Shown here one piece after another: positions 27,119 to 36,540 of a stretch of DNA of 64,000 bases. Source of the stretch: Methylobacterium sp. UNC378MF (GTDB taxonomy: Bacteria; Pseudomonadota; Alphaproteobacteria; Rhizobiales; Beijerinckiaceae). The stretch lies in NCBI RefSeq assembly GCF_900103195.1, contig NZ_FMWU01000009.1:1-64000 (forward strand), written 5' to 3'. A model generated the notes under the pieces. It did no database searches. It had not been told where the DNA came from and worked only from the letters and a program-made list of their open reading frames with translations. A program made the translations under genes and the position numbers. Each line of letters opens with the position of its first letter. Positions within the stretch are counted from its first letter, which is position 1.

Positions 27119-28630
27119 ATGGCGGACGGTATCGAGATCGGTTTCGGCCCCCTGGAGCAGGGCGGCCACGGCCCGGGTGGATCCGGCGATCTCGTGGTCT
27201 TCGTCGGCGACGACCTGACGCTCGGATCGGCGGCCCGTGAGGCGCTGGGCGCCGCCGGGGCGGATCTCGTGGCCCGCGCAGCGGCGTCCGAGAAGTTCAA
27301 GGGCCGCTCGCTGACGGCCCTGAGCCTGCCGGCGCCGTCCGGCATCAACGCCGACCGCCTCGTGGTCGTGGGTCTCGGCTCCGACAAGGACAAGGCCAAG
27401 ACCGACTGGCCGGCGCTCGGCGGCTTCACCGCCGGCAAGGTCGCGGGGCGCACCGCCCGGGTCGTTCTCGACTGGCCGGGGACCACGGTCACGGCGGCGC
27501 AGGCCGGCGATTTCGCCCTCGGCTCGCGCCTGCGCACCTACACGTTCGACCGTTACAAGACCAAGAAGAAGCCCGACGCCGACGACAAGTCCGGCACCGC
27601 GCTCACCCTGCTGCTCGCCGATCACGGAGCGGCAGCGCGCGCGGGCGAGGGCGCCCGCAGCCTCGCGGACAGCGTGATTCTGGCGCGCGACCTCGTGAAC
27701 GAGCCGCCGAACGTCCTCTTCCCGGAGGAATTCGCCCGGCGCGCGTCCGAGCTTGCCAAGCTCGGCGTCGAGATCGAGGTCCTGGAGCCGGCCCGGATGC
27801 GGGAACTCGGCATGGGCGCGCTGCTGGCCGTGGCACAGGGCTCGGCCCGGGAACCGCGGATCGTGATCATGCGCTGGAACGGCGGTCCCGCCGCCGAGCC
27901 GCCGGTGGCCCTGATCGGCAAGGGCGTCGTCTTCGATTCCGGCGGCGTCTCGATCAAGCCCGGCGGGGGCATGGAAGACATGAAGGGCGACATGGGCGGC
28001 GCGGCCGCGGTCGTCGGGGCCCTTCACGCGCTCGCCGCGCGCAAGGCGCGCTGCAACGTGGTGGGTGCCATCGGCATCGTGGAGAACATGCCGGACGGCG
28101 GGTCCTACCGTCCCTCCGACATCCTGACCTCGATGTCCGGGCAGACCATCGAGGTGATCAACACCGACGCCGAGGGCCGGCTGGTGCTGGCCGACGTGAT
28201 CACCCACGTCATCCGCAGCACCAAGCCGAAGGCGATCGTCGACCTCGCGACGCTGACGGGCGCGATCATCGTGGCACTGGGCCAGGACATCGCCGGGATG
28301 TTCTCGAACGACGACACGCTGGCGGGCAACATCAGCGCCGCCGGCGAGGCGACCGGCGAGAAGGTCTGGCGCATGCCGCTGATTCCCGCCTACGACAAGG
28401 CGATCGATTCCAAGTTCGCAGACATGAAGAACACCGGCGGCCGCCACGGCGGCGCTGCTACCGCGGCCTCGTTCATCAAGCGCTACGTCGAGGACGTCCC
28501 GTGGGCGCATCTCGATATTGCCGGGGTGGCGATGTCGTCGAACGCCAGCGAGATCAACCGCAGCTGGGGCGCGGGCTGGGGCGTGCGCCTCCTCGACCGC
28601 CTGATCCGCGACCATTACGAGGCGCGGTAG
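27119..28630 (+). CDS. pepA: Leucyl aminopeptidase (M17)
   Basis: This is a cytosolic hexameric two-zinc aminopeptidase that trims N-terminal residues from peptides. The 503-residue product has [32 protein letters not shown] and the M17 signature [12 protein letters not shown], which together supply the metal ligands and catalytic Lys/Arg. The N-terminal third is the more variable macro-like domain. Length is standard. It diverges from lptF, an order common in alphaproteobacteria, and is followed 40 nt later by a membrane protein on the same strand. Confidence 0.96.
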   Translation: MADGIEIGFGPLEQGGHGPGGSGDLVVFVGDDLTLGSAAREALGAAGADLVARAAASEKFKGRSLTALSLPAPSGINADRLVVVGLGSDKDKAKTDWPALGGFTAGKVAGRTARVVLDWPGTTVTAAQAGDFALGSRLRTYTFDRYKTKKKPDADDKSGTALTLLLADHGAAARAGEGARSLADSVILARDLVNEPPNVLFPEEFARRASELAKLGVEIEVLEPARMRELGMGALLAVAQGSAREPRIVIMRWNGGPAAEPPVALIGKGVVFDSGGVSIKPGGGMEDMKGDMGGAAAVVGALHALAARKARCNVVGAIGIVENMPDGGSYRPSDILTSMSGQTIEVINTDAEGRLVLADVITHVIRSTKPKAIVDLATLTGAIIVALGQDIAGMFSNDDTLAGNISAAGEATGEKVWRMPLIPAYDKAIDSKFADMKNTGGRHGGAATAASFIKRYVEDVPWAHLDIAGVAMSSNASEINRSWGAGWGVRLLDRLIRDHYEAR

Positions 28631-28670
28631 GTCGCATCGGCGGTCCGCACCCGTCCTGGGACATCTGAGC

Positions 28671-29399
28671 ATGGCCGCGCAAGCCTACGCTGCGCCCGAT
28701 CAGGCCCGCTCGGGCGCGCAAACTCCCGGGGGCCGCGGCGGCCTTCTGGCTGCGTCGGGGCCGATCCTCGCGATGCTGGCGGTCCTCGCCCTCGTGGTCG
28801 CCACCGGCGTGAGCCAGCACTCCGCCGTGCCGGAGGCGGCGGAGCCCTGGATCTTCGGCTACTTCATCGGCCGCTACCCGCTCTTCGCCTTCGCCCTCAT
28901 CTACGGGGTCGGACATCTCGCGCGGGTCGCGGCGGAGCCTGGACCGGCCTCGGTGACGCGGCGGGCCGTGTTCGGCCTCGCCGGGGCGGCCGCACTCGCC
29001 GCAGCCGGGCTCTATCCGACCTTCGGCGGCATCATATTACGCGGCGGCTTCGCAACCGGCGGGATGGCCTTCCTCACCCACCAGCCGCTCTGGCTGGCCT
29101 ATGGCCTCGGTGCCGCCGTGGCGGCCCTGCTGTTCGGCGGCATCCTGGGACTGTTCGCGGTCGCGGCAAATCGGCCGCTGCGGCCGAGCCTGCGCCGAAT
29201 CGGCTTCGGCGCGCTCGCCTTCCTGACCCTGTGGTTCGGCGCCGCTATCATCGGCCTCGCCGCCGATCTGGGATTCGGACCCTGGCCGAAGCGGGCGCTG
29301 CGGCCGGACGAGGCCGGCCTCGCCGCCCTTCTTCTGATCGCCGCCGCGCTGCCGCACACGGTGCTGGCGACATTGCGCAGGCATCGTCCGGTCGCCTGA
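28671..29399 (+). CDS. Multi-pass membrane protein of unknown function
   Basis: I do not recognise a family. The 242-residue product has about six hydrophobic segments (about 28-46, 60-80, 98-116, 135-162, 178-200, 215-235) joined by short Arg-rich loops, so it is an inner-membrane protein with loops mostly inside. It has no obvious catalytic motif. It lies 40 nt downstream of pepA and may be co-transcribed with it; the next gene, an acyl-CoA ligase, is 99 nt further on. Confidence 0.75.
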   Translation: MAAQAYAAPDQARSGAQTPGGRGGLLAASGPILAMLAVLALVVATGVSQHSAVPEAAEPWIFGYFIGRYPLFAFALIYGVGHLARVAAEPGPASVTRRAVFGLAGAAALAAAGLYPTFGGIILRGGFATGGMAFLTHQPLWLAYGLGAAVAALLFGGILGLFAVAANRPLRPSLRRIGFGALAFLTLWFGAAIIGLAADLGFGPWPKRALRPDEAGLAALLLIAAALPHTVLATLRRHRPVA

Positions 29400-29498
29400 G
29401 CCCGCCTCCTTGCGGGCCGGCCGCCGTTCCCGCAGAGTCGTCGCGACAGGCGTTGCGGGACTCGGCCACCGAGAGTCGGGCCCGCGGGAGGCATCGCG

Positions 29499-31253
29499 AT
29501 GCATGAGGCGAACGTGATCGAGCACGGCGCTCAAGCCGCTGCGGCCGGACCGTTGCCGGATGCGCCCGGCAACGGGTTCTCCGATCGACCTTGGCTGACC
29601 GCCTACCCCCCCGGAGTTCCGGCGGAGATCGACGTGGCAGGCCTCGGGACCCTGGTCGACTTGTTCGAATCCAGCATGGCGGCCTTCGCGGATCGGCCTG
29701 CGATGCTGTGCTTCGGCTCGACCATGACCTACGCGACGCTCGGTCAGCAGGCGCGCGACTTCGCTGCCTGGCTGAAGGGGCAGGGCTTGGCGAAGGGCGA
29801 CCGCGTCGCGATCATGCTGCCGAACATCCCCGCCTACGCGGTGGCGATTTTCGGCATCCTCCTGGCCGGCGGGACGGTGGTCAACACCAACCCTCTCTAC
29901 ACGCCCCGGGAATGCGCGCAGCAGATCAACGATTCCGGCGCGCGGATCCTGATTGTCCTCGAGAATTTCGGCGCCACGGTCGCGGCGGCACTACCGGAGG
30001 TGGCTCTGGAGCGGGTCGTCCTCGTGGGACCGGGCGATGGACTTGGGCTCAAAGGGCAGGTGATCACTCTCGCCAGTCGGCACGTCCGGAAGGCGGTGCC
30101 GCCGTTCCGGTTGCCGGACGGCCTCGCGGTCCCCTTCGCCACCGTCCTGCGCCGGGGCCGGGCGATGCCGCGGGCCTCTGTCCCGGTCGAACCGGAGGAT
30201 CTCGCTTTCCTGCAATATACCGGCGGGACCACCGGCATCGCCAAGGCGGCGATGCTGAGCCATCGCAACATCATGGCGAATGTCGAGCAGTCGCAGCTCT
30301 GGTTCAACTCGAAGGATCCGAGCGTCACGCGCTGCGTGGTCACGGCCCTGCCGCTCTACCACATCTTCGCACTCACCGCGTGCTTCTTCCAGTTCATGCG
30401 AAGCGGCGGATCCTGCCTCCTGATCCCCAATCCGCGCGATTGTGACGGCATGGTGAGGACGCTGAGCCGCACCCGCTTCACGCACCTGATGGGTGTGAAC
30501 ACCCTGTTCAACGTGCTCATCAACCACCCGAAGATCGGCACCGTCGACTTCGCCAATCTCGACTTCGTGGTCGGCGGCGGCACGGCCGTCCAGCGGGCCG
30601 TGGCCGAGCGCTGGAAGGCGCTGACCGGCAACACGATCATCGAGGGCTACGGCCTGTCCGAGACCTCGCCGGTCGTCTGCGTCAATCCGCGGGGGATGCA
30701 GGATTTCTCCGGCACGATCGGCTACCCGCTGCCCTCCACCGAAGTATCGATCCGCGATCTCTCCGGTCGGCCAGTCCCGGTCGGAGAGCCAGGCGAGATC
30801 TGCGTGCGCGGGCCGCAGGTGATGCGCGGCTACTGGAACAGGCCGGAGGAGACGGCCCGGGCCATGACTCCGGACGGGTTCTTCCGGACGGGCGACGTCG
30901 CGATCCTGCAGCCGGATGGCCAGATCCGGATCGTCGACCGGATGAAGGACATGATCCTGGTCTCCGGCTTCAACGTCTATCCCAACGAGGTCGAGGACGT
31001 TCTGGCGGGCCATCCGGCGGTACTCGAATGCGCGGTGGTCGGCGCCCCGAGCGAGGAGACCGGCGAGATGGTCGTGGCCCATGTCGTCCTGAAGGATCCG
31101 TCGGTCTCCATCGATGCCCTGCGGGTCCATGCGCGCACTCAGCTCACCGGCTACAAGGTGCCCCGCCGCGTGGTGCTCCACGAGACCCTTCCGAAGACCA
31201 ATGTCGGCAAGGTGCTGCGGCGGATGCTGCGGGACGAGACGCCGCCAGCCTGA
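29499..31253 (+). CDS. fadD: Long/medium-chain acyl-CoA synthetase (AMP-forming)
   Basis: It activates a fatty acid to acyl-CoA by way of an acyl-adenylate. The 584-residue product has the ANL-family motifs: A3 P-loop YTGGTTGIAKAAMLSH (variant of YTSGTTG-x-PKG), A5 GYGLSETSPV, A7 GFFRTGDVA, A8 DRMKDMILVSGFNVYPNEVE and the A10 catalytic Lys near KTNVGKVLRR. The P-loop has Ile where Pro is usual and Ala where Gly is usual. There is no signal or membrane segment. Chain length preference is not readable from sequence, so the fadD name denotes the family only. Confidence 0.9.
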   Translation: MHEANVIEHGAQAAAAGPLPDAPGNGFSDRPWLTAYPPGVPAEIDVAGLGTLVDLFESSMAAFADRPAMLCFGSTMTYATLGQQARDFAAWLKGQGLAKGDRVAIMLPNIPAYAVAIFGILLAGGTVVNTNPLYTPRECAQQINDSGARILIVLENFGATVAAALPEVALERVVLVGPGDGLGLKGQVITLASRHVRKAVPPFRLPDGLAVPFATVLRRGRAMPRASVPVEPEDLAFLQYTGGTTGIAKAAMLSHRNIMANVEQSQLWFNSKDPSVTRCVVTALPLYHIFALTACFFQFMRSGGSCLLIPNPRDCDGMVRTLSRTRFTHLMGVNTLFNVLINHPKIGTVDFANLDFVVGGGTAVQRAVAERWKALTGNTIIEGYGLSETSPVVCVNPRGMQDFSGTIGYPLPSTEVSIRDLSGRPVPVGEPGEICVRGPQVMRGYWNRPEETARAMTPDGFFRTGDVAILQPDGQIRIVDRMKDMILVSGFNVYPNEVEDVLAGHPAVLECAVVGAPSEETGEMVVAHVVLKDPSVSIDALRVHARTQLTGYKVPRRVVLHETLPKTNVGKVLRRMLRDETPPA

Positions 31254-31414
31254 TCGTCGGCCGATCGCCTCCCGCCTCCCTGCGTCCGGGTGCCGCTCGT
31301 CGGCGGCGTAACCGTGCTGTGACGGTCGCCGAAAGGTGAGGCTGCGGCGCTTGAACCCCTGTCGGTCGTGGCCGATCTGTGGGTTGTGCGCGCGGGATAT
31401 CCGAGGAGACGGCC

Positions 31415-32368
31415 ATGTTGATCAGGCGCAAGCGCGGTTGGGAGATTCCAGAGCATCTGGCGACGCCGGAGTCCGTCTTCCTCAATCGGCGGAACCTGAT
31501 CGGCGGCGCGGCCGGGCTCGCGGCCGGCTCGCTCCTGGGCGGCCGCGCGGCCTGGGCGGCCACGGGCGACCAGGCGTCCTACCCGGCGCCGCGGAACCCG
31601 GCCTATACGCTCGACAGGCCCCTGACCCCGGAGCGTTTCAGCGCCGACTACAACAATTTCTACGAATTCGGCACGTCGAAGACGGTTCTGCCGGCCGCCA
31701 ACGCCCTCAAGACGCAGCCCTGGACCCTGAAGATCGACGGTCTCGTGGAGAAGCCGTTCGAGATCGGCGTCGACGACCTGATCCGGAAGGTCGGCCTGGA
31801 GGAGAGGCTCTATCGGCACCGCTGCGTCGAGGCGTGGTCCATGGCGGTGCCCTGGACCGGCTTCCCGCTGGCGAAGCTCGTGGCCCTCGCCAAGCCCACC
31901 GGCGGCGCGAAGTACATCCGCTTCGAAACCTTCATGGACAAGGCGATGGCGCCCGGCCAGCGGGCCTTCTTCTATCCCTGGCCCTACACGGAGGGCCTGA
32001 CCCTCGCGGAGGCCGGCAACGACCTCGCCTTCATGGTCACGGGGATCTACGGCAAGCCGCTGCCCAACCAGTTCGGGGCGCCGATCCGTGTCGCGGTGCC
32101 TTGGAAATACGGGTTCAAATCGGCGAAGTCGCTGGTGAAGGTCTCGTTCACCGCAGACCGGCCGAAGACCTTCTGGGAGGGGCTGCAGGCTTCCGAATAC
32201 GGCTTCTGGGCCAACGTGAACCCGGCTGTGCCGCATCCGCGCTGGAGCCAGGCGACGGAGCGCGTCCTCGGGACCGACCAGCGGGTGCCGACGTTGATCT
32301 ACAACGGCTACGGCGAGCAGGTTGCGGGTCTCTACAAGGGGCTTGAGGGCGAACGCCTATTCGTGTGA
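31415..32368 (+). CDS. msrP: Periplasmic methionine-sulfoxide reductase catalytic subunit
   Basis: This is a molybdopterin enzyme that repairs oxidised Met in periplasmic proteins. The 317-residue product has a Tat signal (RR at 25-26, then GGAAGLAAGSLLGG, cleaved after about residue 48). It is related to sulfite oxidase and carries the Mo-ligating Cys137 in YRHRCVEAWSM, with WTGFPLAKL after it. The ATG at 31415 is preceded by GAGGAGA; the frame extends to 31379. The usual haem partner gene msrQ is not adjacent. Confidence 0.92.
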   Translation: MLIRRKRGWEIPEHLATPESVFLNRRNLIGGAAGLAAGSLLGGRAAWAATGDQASYPAPRNPAYTLDRPLTPERFSADYNNFYEFGTSKTVLPAANALKTQPWTLKIDGLVEKPFEIGVDDLIRKVGLEERLYRHRCVEAWSMAVPWTGFPLAKLVALAKPTGGAKYIRFETFMDKAMAPGQRAFFYPWPYTEGLTLAEAGNDLAFMVTGIYGKPLPNQFGAPIRVAVPWKYGFKSAKSLVKVSFTADRPKTFWEGLQASEYGFWANVNPAVPHPRWSQATERVLGTDQRVPTLIYNGYGEQVAGLYKGLEGERLFV

Positions 32369-32441
32369 GCACTGCCCGGCCGCGGCCGCGGCCGCGGGAG
32401 TCGCGCCGGTTCGCGCGTGGCTCCCAGTGCCTGCCGCGACT

Positions 32442-32462
32442 CAGGTCCCTGGGTCGGACCTG
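32442..32462. terminator. Hairpin between convergent msrP and the YARHG-like gene
   Basis: CAGGTCC and GGACCTG form a perfect seven-pair stem around CTGGGTC, 73 nt after the msrP stop. Just upstream is a CCGCGG-rich palindromic run. With no T run it is only terminator-like. Confidence 0.35.
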
Positions 32463-32485
32463 TATCGGATTCGGCGGACCGCGCT

Positions 32486-32746
32486 CTAACGCGGGCAGGC
32501 ATGGGTCCGCTCGAAAGCCTGCAGTTCCGCCACGGCCGACTGCTCCTGGCGTGAGAGCGGAACCCGATCCATAGCGTCGTACTGGCAACCCGCATTGCCG
32601 AAGGTCCGGATCGCCCGCGGCGTGCTGAAGCAGTATCCGGCCTGCTTGTAGATCAGGTTGCGCTGATACCAAGCTTCCGCGCAGTCATTCGCCATGGCAC
32701 CGGTCGATCCGGCGACGAGGATCAGAGCGTAGAGGCCAGCACGCAT
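32486..32746 (-). CDS. Small secreted protein, YARHG/DUF4453-like
   Basis: This is an 86-residue exported protein. A signal peptide (about 1-19, MRAGLYALILVAGSTGAMA) precedes a domain with CAEAWYQRNLIYKQAGYCF, GNAGCQYD and a C-terminal HACPR. The WY-x-RNLIY-x-x-AGYCF pattern is that of DUF4453 and YARHG-type extracellular domains. Four cysteines are spaced for two disulfides. The function of such domains is unknown, though they are thought to act outside the cell. It lies upstream of and reads into the msrP-facing gap, alone on its strand. Confidence 0.8.
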   Translation of the reverse strand: MRAGLYALILVAGSTGAMANDCAEAWYQRNLIYKQAGYCFSTPRAIRTFGNAGCQYDAMDRVPLSRQEQSAVAELQAFERTHACPR

Positions 32747-32788
32747 GGAGTCGTCTCCGTGAGAAGGCCGAGATCAAGCATCTGACGC

Positions 32789-33679
32789 TCAGTAGGTCCA
32801 GCGCTGCGCCTTCGAGACGAGGAAATCGCGGAACGCCTGGACCCGGGCGACCGAGCGCATCTCCTCGGCATAGACGAGGTAGCTCTCAAGGCTCGGCATC
32901 TCGGTCTCGCGCAGCACCTGCACGAGCTGCTGGCCGCCATCCACCGCGTAATCGGGCAGGATGCCGATGCCGGCGCCGGCTTCCATCGCACGCTGCAGGG
33001 CGCCGATGTTGTTCACCGTCAGGTGGACCTGGCGCCGGTCGCGGCCCTCTCGGCCGGCATCGGCCAGCCAATGGGCGGCGAGCAGATAGGAGGGCTCATT
33101 GCCGCCGAAGGAGACGAGGCGGTGATCGTCGAGTTCCTCGATGGTCTTGGGCTCGCCGAAGCGCTTCACGTAATCCGGGCTCGCGAAGGCGTGGTAGTGC
33201 ACGGTGAAGAGCCGCCGCTGGATCAGGTCCGGCTGGGCTGGCCGACGCATGCGGATCGCCACATCGGCCTCGCGCATGGCGAGATCGAGTTCCTCGTTGG
33301 TGAGAATCAGCTCGATGCGCACATCCGGGTAGAGGTCGAGGAACTCGCCCACCCGCTGCGACAGCCAGGATGTGCCGAGCCCGACAGTGGTAGTGACCTT
33401 AAGATCACCGGTCGGGCGCTCGGAGGTCTCCACAAGCCGGGCGCGGGTATTCTCCAGGCGCAGCTTCATGTCCCGGGCGGCACGAAACAGCAGATCGCCC
33501 TGCTCGGTCAGCAGCAGGCCACGGGCATGGCGGTGGAACAGCGGCGCCTTCAACTCGCGCTCCAGGGCGCTGATCTGGCGACTCACTGCCGATTGGCTGA
33601 GCCCGATATCGTCACCCGCCTTGGTGAAGCTCCCCGCCTCAGCGACGTTGAGGAAGATCCGGATCTTGTCCCAGTCCAA
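32789..33679 (-). CDS. LysR-family transcriptional regulator
   Basis: This is a 296-residue DNA-binding regulator. The N-terminal winged helix (about 1-60) has FLNVAEAGSFTKAGDDIGLS and QSAVSRQISALERELKAPLF, and the C-terminal effector domain (about 90-290) has the periplasmic-binding fold. The start is a TTG at 33679, chosen because GTAGGGG lies eight bases upstream and the family homology begins with DWDKIRIFL; the longer frame to 33736 lacks a good site. It follows trxB on the same strand, with two 15-bp LTTR-type boxes in the gap. The effector is unknown. Confidence 0.88.
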   Translation of the reverse strand: MDWDKIRIFLNVAEAGSFTKAGDDIGLSQSAVSRQISALERELKAPLFHRHARGLLLTEQGDLLFRAARDMKLRLENTRARLVETSERPTGDLKVTTTVGLGTSWLSQRVGEFLDLYPDVRIELILTNEELDLAMREADVAIRMRRPAQPDLIQRRLFTVHYHAFASPDYVKRFGEPKTIEELDDHRLVSFGGNEPSYLLAAHWLADAGREGRDRRQVHLTVNNIGALQRAMEAGAGIGILPDYAVDGGQQLVQVLRETEMPSLESYLVYAEEMRSVARVQAFRDFLVSKAQRWTY

Positions 33680-33810
33680 GGCGTGAACCCCTACCAGCGC
33701 GCGCCCGCGGGTCGCACCCGGCAATACGGCGGGCACGAAGCGGACGGCAGATCACCGGGCGAACTGCGCGGCGCCGACGCACGGATGACCGCTCGCGGCA
33801 CCGCGCGGGC

Positions 33811-33861
33811 ATGCAATCGGTGCATCCCGGCGCAGTCAGCACTCCTATGCACACGGCGCAT
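33811..33861 (-). promoter_or_regulatory. Two 15-bp LysR-type boxes upstream of the LysR gene
   Basis: ATGCAATCGGTGCAT (33811-33825) and ATGCACACGGCGCAT (33847-33861) are each inverted repeats fitting T-N11-A. They agree with each other at 12 of 15 positions. Their starts are 36 nt apart, and they lie about 130-180 nt upstream of the LysR start. Autoregulation is the simplest reading; distance from the TTG leaves room for a leader. Confidence 0.55.
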
Positions 33862-33943
33862 GGTTCTGCGCAAGCGGAAGAGGCGGGAAGTTGTTGAAAT
33901 GATGAGCCGGCCCCAGCGCTGCGCGCGAGAGCCTGCTCTGTCG

Positions 33944-34921
33944 TCATTCCGCTGCGGCCTGGACCGGGCTCTCGCCGATCTCCAAATTGGCGAGGAACTT
34001 CTCCGCTTCCAGCGCCGCCATGCAGCCCATGCCGGCGGCGGTGATCGCCTGGCGGTAGACGTCGTCCGTGACATCGCCGGCCGCAAACACGCCCGGGATC
34101 TCGGTCTCGGTGGTGCCGGGCCTCACGGTCAGGTAGCCGCCATGGCGCATCGGCAGCTGCCCCTCGAAGATCGCGGTCGCCGGCTGGTGGCCGATCGCCA
34201 CGAATACGCCGTCGGCCTTCACCTCGCTGATCTCGCCCGAGCGCGGATCCTTGAGGCGGACATGGGTCACGTTCGGCGCCGGCTTCTGCACGCCGCAGAT
34301 CTCGGCGATCTCCCGGTGCCAGAGCACCTCGACATTCGGGTGCTTGAACAGGCGCTCCTGCAGGATCCGCTCGGCGCGGAAGCTGTCGCGGCGGTGGACC
34401 ACCGTCACCTTGCTGGCGATGTTGGCAAGGTACAGGGCCTCTTCGACCGCGGTGTTCCCGCCGCCGACCACCACGACCTCCTTGCCACGGAAGAAGAACC
34501 CGTCGCAGGTGGCGCAGGCCGAGACACCGCCGCCCTGGAAGGCCGCCTCGGAGGGAATGCCGAGCCACTTGGCCTGGGCGCCGGTGGCTATGATCAGAGC
34601 ATCGCAGGAATAGGTCTCGCCGGAATCGGCCTCAAGGCGGAACGGCCGCTGTTTGAGGTCGACCTTCGTGATGTATTCCGAGACGATCCGCGTGCCGACA
34701 TGCTCGGCCTGGAGGCGCATCTGCTCCATCAGCCAGGGGCCCTGGATGGCCTCGGCGAAGCCCGGGTAGTTCTCGACATCCGTGGTGATCATCAGCTGCC
34801 CGCCGGGCTGGAAGCCGGAGATCAGCAGCGGCTCGACCATGGCGCGGGCCGCGTAGATCGCCGCCGTGTAGCCCGCCGGTCCTGAGCCGATGATTACGAG
34901 CTTGGCGTGGGTGTGGGCCAT
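33944..34921 (-). CDS. trxB: Thioredoxin-disulfide reductase
   Basis: This is an NADPH-dependent flavoenzyme that reduces thioredoxin. The 325-residue product has the FAD-binding [18 protein letters not shown] near the N terminus, the redox-active C136-A-T-C139 in [11 protein letters not shown], the NADPH-binding [18 protein letters not shown] and the C-terminal FAD segment [21 protein letters not shown]. Length is standard. It lies 14 nt after the ELM1-like gene and 264 nt before the LysR gene, an order often seen in Hyphomicrobiales. Confidence 0.96.
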   Translation of the reverse strand: MAHTHAKLVIIGSGPAGYTAAIYAARAMVEPLLISGFQPGGQLMITTDVENYPGFAEAIQGPWLMEQMRLQAEHVGTRIVSEYITKVDLKQRPFRLEADSGETYSCDALIIATGAQAKWLGIPSEAAFQGGGVSACATCDGFFFRGKEVVVVGGGNTAVEEALYLANIASKVTVVHRRDSFRAERILQERLFKHPNVEVLWHREIAEICGVQKPAPNVTHVRLKDPRSGEISEVKADGVFVAIGHQPATAIFEGQLPMRHGGYLTVRPGTTETEIPGVFAAGDVTDDVYRQAITAAGMGCMAALEAEKFLANLEIGESPVQAAAE

Positions 34922-34935
34922 CTATCTCGGTCTCC

Positions 34936-35994
34936 TCAGGCCGGTCCGGCTGCGCGGCGCGCAGCATATGCGTCGGCGAGCGCTTGCGCGATCACCGGCG
35001 TCGCGTCGATCGGCTTGTACGTCAGATCCGCCAACTGACCGGTGAACGGCCGCAGGGCTCCGGCAATCGCCAGCCCGGCGAACATTCGTCGATGCCGGAT
35101 ATAGGTGCGCGGCAGGTCGAACAGCAGGACCGGCGCGCCGGTGGACACGGCCTCGCTCACCATGTTGGCCGAATCGGAGGTGACGACGATTGCCTCGGCG
35201 AGGGCCAGCATGGCGACGTAGGGATTGTCGCCGGTGCCGTCCCAGAGAAAGCCGCCGGTGTCGGACGCGAGCGCCCTCACGGCGTCCCGGAGCGGGTTCG
35301 GCGTCCGGCGGGAGATCGTCACCATCAGCCGGCAGCCCTGCGCGGCGAGCCCGCGCAGATCCTCCACGAGGCGATTCATGTCGGTCTTGCGATAGCTCAG
35401 GTGTCGGCTGTCGCCGCCGACCAGGACCGCCACCCGTGGCCCGTCGAGACGCGCGAGGCGTGGATCCGGGCGGGCTCGGGCCTGCGCCAGGCGTGCCGCG
35501 GTCACCAGGTGCGGCGCCGTCAGCGTGGTGAAGACGTTGGGTCCGCGCAGATCGTCGTAATCCGGCACCCAGATGAAGTCGGCGCTGTCCGCGCCGGTGC
35601 GCGGATCCTTGAGGAACGCCGTGAAGGTCCGGCCGCCCGTGGCGCGCCGCACCGCCCGCAGGTACGGGACGGATCGCCGCCCGGAGGCGATCAGGATATC
35701 GGGATAGGGGCCCGACAAAGCGCCGGCGCGGCGGCGCGGCCCCTCGCGGGGATCAATCGGTCCCCAGGGCGCCATCCAGCCGAACGGCCCCGAGGCCGGT
35801 ACCTGGCGGATCTCGTAGGCGAGGCCCAAGGTCTCGGCGATGCCGACACATTGATTCTCGTCGCCGGCCTTTCCGTCAGTGACGATCCAGGCGCGGGCGC
35901 GGGCGAGTTCGGGCAGGTGCTGATGCCGCGGGTCCGGGCGGCTCAGCGGCGCGGTCTGCGCCTCCGACATGTCGATGCTTGCCATGCTCCTCAC
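34936..35994 (-). CDS. Mitochondrial fission ELM1-like family protein
   Basis: This is a 352-residue protein of a family shared with plant ELM1 and many alphaproteobacteria. It has a GT-B-like fold by its motifs: AWIVTDGKAGDENQCVGIAE at the N terminus, PDILIASGRRSVPYLRAV, a GGDSRHLSYRKTD segment and VTSDSANMVSEAVSTGAPVLL near the C terminus, which resembles nucleotide-sugar binding loops. The bacterial role is unknown; a glycosyltransferase-like function is a guess. The GTG at 35994, ATG at 35985 and ATG at 35970 are all possible starts; GAGGAG sits between the first two. It is upstream of trxB. Confidence 0.82.
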   Translation of the reverse strand: MRSMASIDMSEAQTAPLSRPDPRHQHLPELARARAWIVTDGKAGDENQCVGIAETLGLAYEIRQVPASGPFGWMAPWGPIDPREGPRRRAGALSGPYPDILIASGRRSVPYLRAVRRATGGRTFTAFLKDPRTGADSADFIWVPDYDDLRGPNVFTTLTAPHLVTAARLAQARARPDPRLARLDGPRVAVLVGGDSRHLSYRKTDMNRLVEDLRGLAAQGCRLMVTISRRTPNPLRDAVRALASDTGGFLWDGTGDNPYVAMLALAEAIVVTSDSANMVSEAVSTGAPVLLFDLPRTYIRHRRMFAGLAIAGALRPFTGQLADLTYKPIDATPVIAQALADAYAARRAAGPA

Positions 35995-36036
35995 CGGAAA
36001 CGCCCCGCACCGCCGGCCGGGGCAGGCGGCCTCTCT

Positions 36037-36537
36037 CTAATCCCGCGGCAGATCGCGGGCGAGCCATTGGGCATAGATGTCTGCAATGGCGGCCAGTCGG
36101 CGCTGCTCGAACTGCGAATCGTACCACGCACCTCCATAGCTCGACGGCGTCGCGGTCATCTGCGGGTGCCGACCGAGGACCTGGCCCCTTGGTCCGACAA
36201 GCAGCGCCTCGCCCTCCAAGTAATCCGTCTGGAAGTTGCCGCCTAAGCCCGGCCGAGCGCCGCTGCCGGTATAGGGCCGCAGCGACAGGCTGCTCACCAC
36301 CACGACGAGGCGCGGCCCGCGACCGCCGATCCGGCCGGCGAAGTTCTTCCGGAGAGCCTCCGTCAGGTCGGCCGCCAGCGCCTCGGCCTGGAGGCCCCCG
36401 CCCTTATCGAGAAGCGGCCGGACATCGACGCGGATGTCGGAGAAGAACGGCGTCGCGGGAAAATCGCTCGCCGTCGCGGATCCGGCGACGGCGCCGAGGA
36501 GGAGGCCGGCGAGCCGGCCCCAGAAACGCGGGCGCAT
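36037..36537 (-). CDS. Secreted protein of unknown function
   Basis: I do not recognise this 166-residue protein. A signal peptide (about 1-24, MRPRFWGRLAGLLLGAVAGSATA) precedes a soluble domain with FFSDIRVDVRPLLDKGGGLQ, LVVVVSSLSLRPYTGSG, TDYLEGEALLVGPRGQVLG and a C-terminal Trp/Arg-rich helix. No Cys follows the signal, so it is not a lipoprotein. The pattern of an extended N-terminal strand and a middle beta region resembles small periplasmic proteins of alphaproteobacteria. It starts three bases after the greA stop, so it is probably co-transcribed with greA. Confidence 0.75.
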   Translation of the reverse strand: MRPRFWGRLAGLLLGAVAGSATASDFPATPFFSDIRVDVRPLLDKGGGLQAEALAADLTEALRKNFAGRIGGRGPRLVVVVSSLSLRPYTGSGARPGLGGNFQTDYLEGEALLVGPRGQVLGRHPQMTATPSSYGGAWYDSQFEQRRLAAIADIYAQWLARDLPRD

Positions 36538-36540
36538 GGC

